Below are positions 1 through 5,285 of a DNA stretch of 7,269 nt, one piece after another. Numbering within the stretch: position 1 is the first letter of the stretch; the number at the start of each line of letters is the position of its first letter. Origin of the DNA: Myxococcales bacterium (GTDB lineage Bacteria; Myxococcota; Polyangia; Fen-1088); NCBI GenBank assembly GCA_003157315.1, contig PMJE01000293.1:321-7589 (forward strand), read 5' to 3'. The notes below the pieces were generated by a model. That model was not told where the DNA came from. It made no database searches and saw nothing but the letters and a program-made list of their open reading frames with translations. The position numbers and the translations under genes were made by a program.

Positions 1-720
1 GACATCAAGGCGCCGGAGTGCTTCGAAATCGAGCGACGCCTCGACGAGATGCTGGACATCCCGGTCATGCACGATGACCAGCACGGTACCGCAACCGTGG
101 CCCTGGCCGCTCTGCTCAATGCCACGAAATACGTGGGCAAACCCTTTCGCAACGACTGCGTCGGGGTGGTGGGGCTGGGCGCCGCTGGCATCGGCATTAC
201 AAAACTGCTCATCGCCTACGGTGCCAAGCGCATGGTGGGCACCGACATCAACCCGGGCGCGATGGAGATCTTCGCGAAAGCGGGCGGCACGCCCATGTCG
301 CTCGACGAGGTCATGCGAACCGCGGACATCGTGATTGGCGTGACTGGCGCGGCCGGTCTGCTCAAACCCGCCATGATCCGCAAGGGGCAGATCATCCTGG
401 CGATGTCCAACCCTCGACCCGAGATCTCGCCCGAGGACGCGCGCAAAGCCGGCGCGGCCTTTGCCGCCGACGGTCGCAGCGTGAACAACGGCCTGGCCTT
501 TCCCGGTATATTCCGCGGCGCGCTCAATGCCCGTGCCCGATCGATCTGCAATCGCATGAAGATCGCCGCCGCGCGCACCATCGCATCCTTCGCCGCCACC
601 GGCGAACTGGTGCCGTCGATGCTCAACCTGGACATGCACAAGGCGGTGGCCCAGGCGGTGGAACGCGCCGCCTTCGAGGCCGGCGTGGCCCGCGCCCGCA
701 GCGCGGACCTGCCCGAGTAG
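1..720 (+). CDS. Malic enzyme, C-terminal part (5' end outside window)
   Basis: Malic enzyme oxidatively decarboxylates malate to pyruvate in the cytoplasm, reducing NAD(P), and links the TCA cycle to pyruvate and NADPH supply. The frame is open from base 1, so the N-terminus lies upstream; 239 codons remain. The first residues, DIKAPECFEIERRL, followed by IPVMHDDQHGTA, are the hallmark central block of bacterial malic enzymes, including the metal-binding Asp region. The Rossmann dinucleotide loop follows as VVGLGAAGIG, then AMSNPRPEISPEDA and VNNGLAFPGIFRGAL, also typical. The protein stops soon after the NAD(P)-binding domain, so it is the short form without the phosphotransacetylase-like domain of MaeB-type enzymes. 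Cofactor preference (NAD or NADP) cannot be decided here. Family assignment is secure; the gene symbol is left blank because maeA/maeB usage depends on the missing part. Confidence 0.95.
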   Translation, partial: DIKAPECFEIERRLDEMLDIPVMHDDQHGTATVALAALLNATKYVGKPFRNDCVGVVGLGAAGIGITKLLIAYGAKRMVGTDINPGAMEIFAKAGGTPMSLDEVMRTADIVIGVTGAAGLLKPAMIRKGQIILAMSNPRPEISPEDARKAGAAFAADGRSVNNGLAFPGIFRGALNARARSICNRMKIAAARTIASFAATGELVPSMLNLDMHKAVAQAVERAAFEAGVARARSADLPE

Positions 721-721
721 G

Positions 722-742
722 GGCGAGCATCGTTCGCTCGCC
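722..742 (+). terminator. Hairpin just after malic enzyme stop, possible terminator
   Basis: GGCGAGC (722-728) and GCTCGCC (736-742) form a perfect 7-bp GC-rich stem with a 7-nt loop, starting 2 bp after the TAG stop of the malic enzyme gene. No T-tract follows (the next bases are AAACG), so this is not a canonical intrinsic terminator. It may end the malic enzyme transcript weakly, stabilise its 3' end, or affect translation of the next gene, whose start lies only 14 nt downstream. Confidence 0.35.
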
Positions 743-755
743 AAACGTGCCCAAA

Positions 756-2672
756 ATGAACCGCTCCCTGCACAGGCCGCACAGAAACGTCAGTGTCCTG
801 GCCATAGTCGGCCTCGGCATGTTCTGGGGCTGCAGCTCTGGAAACCGGGGCAGCGTTGCGCCTGCATCGGGACAGGGGGGATCTGCGGGCGGTATGCTAA
901 CCACGTCTTCTGCCACATCCTGGAATTTCGGTGGCGCCAGCGGCGGCAGTGCAGCCGGGGGGAGCGCGGCCGGCGGGAGCGCCAACGGCGGCAGCGCGCT
1001 CGGCGGTAGCTTTGCTGGCGGTAGCGCCACGGGCGGTAGTGCTCTCGGCGGTAGCTTGTCCAGCGGCACGACTTTCATGACGGGCGGCAGTGGCGATGGT
1101 GGCGCGGCCACCGGCGGATTCGTCACGGTCACCGGAGGGTCCTTCAGCCTCGGTGGCCAAGCAGGCGCCACGGCCGGCGGTAGCCGCGCTGGAGGCACAG
1201 CCCCAGGTGGAATCCCGACGGGCGGAATCTCCACAGTCGCGGGAGGTTCCAGCCCTGGCGGGGCAGGGGGCACGACCGCAAGCTCTGGCGGGTCGACCAC
1301 GACTGGTGGCCAAGGCGGCAGCACGACAGCAACCTTTGGCGGGTCGACCTTCACCGGGGGCCAAGCAACCGGAGGCAGCCCCACCGGTGGCGCGACGGTC
1401 AATATCAGCAAGGACGGCGAAGTCCTGCTGACCAATGCGGGTTTGACCATCGTTTCGTACGGTGGCTACCTAAACGGGGAGTCTTTCCAGCAGGATGGCA
1501 TCGTCAGTTACAACGGCTATCAGTACGCCGCCTTCTGGAATACCAGCCGCCATGTGGTGCTGGCCAGAAAAGCCCTGCCCAGCGGAACCTGGTCGACTCT
1601 CGAATTCACCGACTACAGCCTCAGTGCCGACGACGCTCACAACACCATCTCCCTCGGCATTTGTCCCAAGGATGGGACACTTCACCTTTCCTTCGACCAC
1701 CATTCGAACAACCTGCACTACCGCAAGTCGGTTGCCGGGCTGCTGGCCAATCCAAGCACGCTTGCATGGGCGGCTGCGAGTTTCTCGGCGGTCAGCAGCA
1801 GCCTGGTGGGCAGCACGACCGTGGCCCTGGTGACCTATCCACGCTTCGTGACCGAGCCAGACGGCAACAAGATGCTGTTCGAAGCCCGCATTGGCACGAG
1901 CGGCAGCGGCGACGAGTATTTGTGGGAATACGACGCCGCCACCCATGCCTGGACTTCCTTGGGCATGTACATCAGCGGCACCATCGACAGCATCAATGCG
2001 TATCCCCATGGTTTGTCCTACACCAGGGGCGGATCCCGTCTACACATGTCATGGTGCTGGCGGGAAACTCCCGACGCCTCGACCAATCACGACCTGCTCT
2101 ACATCTACAGTGATGACCACGGGCGGACCTGGAAGAACAATGTCGGCGCTGCGGTTGCCAGCACGGGATCATCTTTCGTGAGCAAGAACTCGTCGGGGAT
2201 CAAGGTCTGGACCATCAACCAGAACCGCGGGCTGATCAACCAGGAGCACATGGCGATCGACGCCGCGGGTATAGTCCACGTGCTCCTGTCGCACATGCCC
2301 GATTCACAAGCCGATGACTCCAGCTTCGACAGCGCCAGGAGCAAGAGCCAGTTTTTCGACTATTGGCGAGCGGCCAGTGGAACCTGGACCAGGACTGCCA
2401 TGGGATTGCCGGTGGTGGCGAGTTTTCGGGGCAAGCTGGCCATTTCCTCCAGCAACAACGTCTACGCGGTTTTGCCTGACCTGAGAATTGCAGCCGCCTC
2501 GGCCGCATCCGGCTTCGCCACTTGGGTTGTCCTTAACATTGCCGATTCGGGGAGGTTCTTCTCCGATCCGCTCATCGACACGGCCCGCCTGGCAGCGGAA
2601 GACAAACTCACGATCTTCTACCCGCAGAAAAGTTCTTCGAGTATCTACGTGCTCGACTACACGCTGAAGTAG
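756..2672 (+). CDS. Secreted lipoprotein with Gly-Ser tether and BNR_4-type beta-propeller, polysaccharide lyase-like
   Basis: I chose the ATG at 756 (638 aa); an in-frame GTG at 747 would add three residues. Neither start has a clear Shine-Dalgarno sequence. The N-terminus has Arg/His residues, a hydrophobic stretch (VSVLAIVGLGMF) and Cys26 in FWGC, a loose lipobox, suggesting a lipoprotein. Residues about 41-212 are a Gly/Ser/Thr/Ala tether. Residues about 217-638 match the style of BNR_4 family propellers: HNTISLG, LHLSFDHH, TYPRF, SWCWRET and the Asp-box-like SDDHGRTW (452-459). The family includes ulvan lyases PL24/PL25. From memory those use two His about 20 residues apart plus Tyr and Arg; here H295, H315, Y361 and R378 are candidates. 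A glycan-binding or sialidase-like role is possible instead. Substrate is unknown. The methyltransferase gene starts 27 bp downstream, so co-transcription is plausible. Confidence 0.85.
   Translation: MNRSLHRPHRNVSVLAIVGLGMFWGCSSGNRGSVAPASGQGGSAGGMLTTSSATSWNFGGASGGSAAGGSAAGGSANGGSALGGSFAGGSATGGSALGGSLSSGTTFMTGGSGDGGAATGGFVTVTGGSFSLGGQAGATAGGSRAGGTAPGGIPTGGISTVAGGSSPGGAGGTTASSGGSTTTGGQGGSTTATFGGSTFTGGQATGGSPTGGATVNISKDGEVLLTNAGLTIVSYGGYLNGESFQQDGIVSYNGYQYAAFWNTSRHVVLARKALPSGTWSTLEFTDYSLSADDAHNTISLGICPKDGTLHLSFDHHSNNLHYRKSVAGLLANPSTLAWAAASFSAVSSSLVGSTTVALVTYPRFVTEPDGNKMLFEARIGTSGSGDEYLWEYDAATHAWTSLGMYISGTIDSINAYPHGLSYTRGGSRLHMSWCWRETPDASTNHDLLYIYSDDHGRTWKNNVGAAVASTGSSFVSKNSSGIKVWTINQNRGLINQEHMAIDAAGIVHVLLSHMPDSQADDSSFDSARSKSQFFDYWRAASGTWTRTAMGLPVVASFRGKLAISSSNNVYAVLPDLRIAAASAASGFATWVVLNIADSGRFFSDPLIDTARLAAEDKLTIFYPQKSSSSIYVLDYTLK
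876..1391 (+). repeat. Gly-Gly-Ser/Thr low-complexity tether, with 15-bp in-frame repeats at 942-1055
   Basis: This part of the propeller lipoprotein gene encodes about 172 residues dominated by Gly, Ser, Thr and Ala. From 942 to 1055 the period is regular: 15 bp encoding GGSAx (x is A, N, L or T, with one F-A variant). The units differ at synonymous positions (ggcggcagt, gggggagc, ggcggtagc), so the array is old or under protein-level selection rather than freshly duplicated. After 1055 the spacing becomes irregular (TGGQ, GGSP, GGI). The likely role is a flexible tether between the lipidated cysteine and the propeller. Confidence 0.85.
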
Positions 2673-2699
2673 CTCGGCGACTGAGCATCACGAGGCCAA

Positions 2700-3581
2700 A
2701 TGGAACATTTGCAGTGCAAGATATGTGGCGCAGATGCCGCGAAGTTGGGAAGCAAGACTGGGGTTTCCAAGCGAGGACCATTCCAGCTATGGCATTGCCC
2801 GATTTGCCACTATTCGTTTGTGTCAAATCCGTGGACCGACTACCAGGCTATCTACACCGAGGCCTACTACCGAGGCAAAGGTGTGGATCCGATGGTCGAC
2901 TACGTGTTCGAATTGGAGGAGCCGCTGCACAGTGTTCGGCTGTACGAATGGCGGGGCATCTTGGCGCGGGTTGGATCCCTGATCGATCTGAAGCCCGAGA
3001 CTCGCTGGCTCGATTTTGGCTGCGGGAACGGCGGGTTGGTTCGCTACTGTGCACAAAATGGAAACCTGCGCGTCTTCGGTCACGAGCAGGGATGGATCAA
3101 AGAGAAGGCGGCCAGCTACGGCATTCCCTTCCTGGACTCGGCCCAACTTGATGCCATGGACGGCATGTTTGACGTGGTAACCGCCATCGAGGTGCTGGAG
3201 CACGTGACAGATCCCTTGGATGTGCTCCGTCGGATTCGTCGCCTCTTGCGGCCCGACGGCCTCTTCTTTTACACCACGGGGAATGCGAAACCGGTTCGCA
3301 AGAGGCTACTTTCGTGGTCGTACTTTGTCCCTGAGATTCACATCAGTCTGTACGAGCCGGAAACCATGGTCCGCGCACTCGAACTCTCAGGTTTCCGGCC
3401 CGAGTTTGCCGGGTTTGGCCCGGGCCATGCCGAGATCATCAAGTTCAAGGTGCTCAAGAATCTTGGCATCCGCCGAATATCCTCCATCCAGGGGTTGATC
3501 CCGTGGGGACCGTTGTCTCGACTTGTGGATCTGAAATACGGGGTGACGGCCCATCCAATTGCATGGGCGACCGGCCCGTGA
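2700..3581 (+). CDS. Class I SAM-dependent methyltransferase with N-terminal CxxC...CxxC module
   Basis: A cytoplasmic protein of 293 aa predicted to transfer a methyl group from S-adenosylmethionine; the acceptor is unknown. Residues 6-36 contain C6-x2-C9 and C33-x2-C36, a zinc-ribbon-like module often found before methyltransferases of the Methyltransf_23/11 type. SAM motif I is WLDFGCGNGG (103-112); E129 in GHEQG fits the acidic residue at the end of strand beta-2 that binds the ribose. FDVVTAIEVLEHV (157-169) followed by RRLLRPDGLFFYTT are motifs II/III of the family. GAGG at 2692-2695 lies 4 nt before the ATG, a usable though close ribosome-binding site. It follows the propeller lipoprotein gene by 27 bp with no terminator between. 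Such two-part methyltransferases are often found in polysaccharide or secondary-metabolite loci, but nothing here fixes the substrate. Confidence 0.88.
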   Translation: MEHLQCKICGADAAKLGSKTGVSKRGPFQLWHCPICHYSFVSNPWTDYQAIYTEAYYRGKGVDPMVDYVFELEEPLHSVRLYEWRGILARVGSLIDLKPETRWLDFGCGNGGLVRYCAQNGNLRVFGHEQGWIKEKAASYGIPFLDSAQLDAMDGMFDVVTAIEVLEHVTDPLDVLRRIRRLLRPDGLFFYTTGNAKPVRKRLLSWSYFVPEIHISLYEPETMVRALELSGFRPEFAGFGPGHAEIIKFKVLKNLGIRRISSIQGLIPWGPLSRLVDLKYGVTAHPIAWATGP

Positions 3582-3608
3582 GCGAGCGCTGCGCCTCCCG
3601 CTAGTACT

Positions 3609-4280
3609 TCAACGCACAATCTTGATGTTGACCATCGGGGTCTGCAATGTGCCCCACAGGCGCACCCATAGTCCCAGGTACATCTCCAGTCCCCGGGCCG
3701 CGGAGATGTCGCCCACGTCCACCACGTCGGACCAACCAAAGGATTTCAGGATTTCGGTCACCTTCCCCTTCGCGGCCGCGTCGTTGCCACAAATGAGCAA
3801 GGAATGGTCGCCGTGGTTCAACGCCTTGGGATTCACCATGACTGGCGCGGCAACCATGTTGAATGCCTTCACCACCTTCAGGTTTGCGAAGGTCTTCTGG
3901 ATGTTCTCCGCTAGGCAACGGTCCTGCGCGGCCAGCACCCGCGGCGGCATTCCCTGGCTGAAGTCCAATTCATTGGCGGTGTCGATCAGGACTTTGGATC
4001 CGACCTTGTCAACCCCGGCCAGCTTGAGCGCCTCGATTGAGGCCAGCCCGTGCGTGGCGTTCAGCAAGACCTCTCCGTAGACGGCGGCTTCCTGAAAGGT
4101 CACCACTCGCGCCTTGTGTTGCACGGTTTCCAGCCACTCCCGCAGGCTGCCCGCCATCATCTTCTTCTCATCCAGTTTCTTCGGATCCCTCGTTCCCAGG
4201 ACCACGTCGTGCCCGAGTTCCACCAGTTTCACCCCAAGGGTTTGTGCCACTACTCCGGATCCAATGAGTCCGATCTTCAT
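3609..4280 (-). CDS. NADP/F420-dependent oxidoreductase-family protein (Fno-like)
   Basis: A 223-aa cytoplasmic protein of the family named for NADPH:F420 oxidoreductase (NADP_oxidored F420-dependent, PF03807 type). The N-terminus is a Rossmann fold, MKIGLIGSGVVAQTLG, with the G7-x-G9-x2-A12 loop, followed by VVLGTRDPKK, where the T-R pair after strand beta-2 is the usual contact to the NADP 2'-phosphate. The length and the C-terminal helical segment LGLWVRLW are typical of the family. Many bacterial members occur where F420 use is unproven, so the true electron partner is open; call it NAD(P)-binding oxidoreductase if cautious. The ATG at 4278-4280 has GGAG on the minus strand (bases 4287-4290) with a 6-nt spacer. 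The cysteine-rich lipoprotein gene ends 30 bp upstream on the same strand, so a shared transcript is possible. It converges with the methyltransferase gene. Confidence 0.87.
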   Translation of the reverse strand: MKIGLIGSGVVAQTLGVKLVELGHDVVLGTRDPKKLDEKKMMAGSLREWLETVQHKARVVTFQEAAVYGEVLLNATHGLASIEALKLAGVDKVGSKVLIDTANELDFSQGMPPRVLAAQDRCLAENIQKTFANLKVVKAFNMVAAPVMVNPKALNHGDHSLLICGNDAAAKGKVTEILKSFGWSDVVDVGDISAARGLEMYLGLWVRLWGTLQTPMVNIKIVR

Positions 4281-4310
4281 GAGTCACTCCGTTCTTCAAA
4301 CGGTTGGATG

Positions 4311-5048
4311 CTATTTGCAGAGCCCCGCTTGCGCCCAACCTGCCAGGACTTGTTGGCAGACGCTGTCGGTAAGGGAGGCGAGTTGAGAGCAGGTCTGCTG
4401 GAAGGCCGCGGCTTGCGGGCCAGCCAGCAGCGCATCGCAGCAGGCGAGGAGGGCTGCGCAGTTTGTTGTTGCTGTGTTCGTACCGCTGGCCGTGTTGGTG
4501 AGCGTTGCGGTGCTGGTCAAAGTCGAGGTGTTTACCAGCGTGGCGGTGTTGGTGAAGGTGTTGGTAAAAGTCGCAGTATTGATCAGCGTTGCGGTGCTGG
4601 TGGCTGCTCCGGTGGTGTTCGCCGTGCAGACCGGCAGAGTACAGCCTGAGCCAAGCGAACAGACGCTAATGGCCGAGAATGCCACCGAACAGCTGGCATT
4701 GCTTGTCACGTCAGTCGTGTAGCAATTGTTGTCGCAAGCGCTCGCCGTGGCATCGCAGGGACAGGCCAGCTCACAAGATATATACGGTGCGCACGGGCCG
4801 GAAAACGATCCACTGGCATAGCCGTTGCCCAAGGCCGCCTTTAATTGGGCGTCGCACGCGGTTTCAAGGCACTGCGCGTAGGCATCCTCGCCGGTGCAAG
4901 TCTGGCTCGATGTCGAGCCGGTGCATTGGCCTGTTAGCGAGTTCCTGCCATTGGAGTTTTGCAGACCGCCGTTTTTGCTGCTGCCGCCGCTGCCACAAGC
5001 GGTGGTGACCAGCATCCCTATCCCCAGGTAGCGTACGAGTACTCGCAT
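4311..5048 (-). CDS. Cysteine-rich lipoprotein with Thr/Asn linker, function unknown
   Basis: I do not recognise a named family. The 245-aa protein begins MRVLVRYLGIGMLVTTAC, a short signal peptide with Cys18 as the probable lipidated residue, then a Ser/Gly/Asn-rich segment. A first cysteine-rich region (residues 42-141) holds 14 Cys. A Thr/Asn/Ser/Ala linker (149-195) of TxTNT-like units follows, then a second region (197-244) with 6 Cys including an adjacent pair at 203-204. Both regions have even Cys counts, as expected for disulfide-bonded exported domains. The ATG at 5046-5048 is well supported by AGGAGG on the minus strand 8 nt upstream. It lies 237 bp after the GH5 lipoprotein gene and 30 bp before the oxidoreductase gene, all on the minus strand. 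A structural or binding role on the outer surface is a guess. Confidence 0.82.
   Translation of the reverse strand: MRVLVRYLGIGMLVTTACGSGGSSKNGGLQNSNGRNSLTGQCTGSTSSQTCTGEDAYAQCLETACDAQLKAALGNGYASGSFSGPCAPYISCELACPCDATASACDNNCYTTDVTSNASCSVAFSAISVCSLGSGCTLPVCTANTTGAATSTATLINTATFTNTFTNTATLVNTSTLTSTATLTNTASGTNTATTNCAALLACCDALLAGPQAAAFQQTCSQLASLTDSVCQQVLAGWAQAGLCK
4464..4604 (-). repeat. Thr/Asn-rich linker with degenerate in-frame repeats
   Basis: This stretch encodes residues 149-195 of the cysteine-rich lipoprotein, made almost only of Thr, Asn, Ser, Ala and Leu in units such as NTATL, NTSTL and TNTFT. On the plus strand a 17-bp sequence (agcgttgcggtgctggt) occurs exactly at 4501-4517 and 4585-4601, 84 bp apart and in phase, pointing to internal duplication. 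The segment likely forms an extended spacer, possibly glycosylated on Thr/Ser (inference), between two disulfide-rich regions. Confidence 0.75.
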
Positions 5049-5056
5049 GAGAAATC

Positions 5057-5062
5057 CCTCCT
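5057..5062 (-). promoter_or_regulatory. Strong ribosome-binding site of the cysteine-rich lipoprotein gene
   Basis: The plus-strand bases cctcct read AGGAGG on the minus strand, a full match to the anti-Shine-Dalgarno core. It lies 8 nt before the ATG at 5048-5046 and fixes that start. It is one of the two strongest ribosome-binding sites in the window and suggests efficient translation. Confidence 0.85.
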
Positions 5063-5285
5063 CTTCCGATTGGTAGCCTCAGTCCAACTATTTCAGCGCG
5101 AGCACCGTCGGCCTCTACCGCGCATCAAGCTGGCTCCGCAGTAGCCCACACAGCGTTCGTTGCGGTCGGGACCTCCACGACGCGTCGGCTCGATCCGAAT
5201 TTCAATCAGTAGTGTTAATTGGATGACCGATCAAGGCCAAGGGAGCATAGATTTGGGCGAAGAGGCCCGTCACGACCTGCCCCGG
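5063..5285. other. Intergenic region between two minus-strand lipoprotein genes
   Basis: The gap between the cysteine-rich lipoprotein gene and the GH5 gene is the longest in the window (237 bp from 5049 to 5285, including the ribosome-binding site). It is somewhat richer in A/T than its flanks around 5195-5225. I see no convincing gene, RNA or strong hairpin here. Its length suggests that the cysteine-rich lipoprotein gene has its own promoter, but the only -35/-10-like pair I could find is weak. Confidence 0.5.

Noticed and set aside
623..1450. Long minus-strand open frame of 275 codons opposite the Gly-Ser tether, reading as Pro/Val/Ala-rich.
   Set aside because: It is the antisense of GGS/GGT codons: Gly-rich DNA gives Pro-rich antisense frames without stops. 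No domain or ribosome-binding site supports it.
3582..3608. Shared terminator between the convergent methyltransferase and oxidoreductase genes.
   Set aside because: The 27-bp gap has no stem longer than 4-5 bp and no T-run on either strand.
5206..5234. Minus-strand promoter TTGATC (5234-5229), 17 bp, TACTGA (5211-5206) for the cysteine-rich lipoprotein gene.
   Set aside because: The spacing is right but the -10 element matches poorly; in a region this short, chance occurrence is likely.
5255..5268. Hairpin GGGC...GCCC downstream of the GH5 gene as a terminator.
   Set aside because: The stem is only 4 bp with no T-tract on the minus strand.
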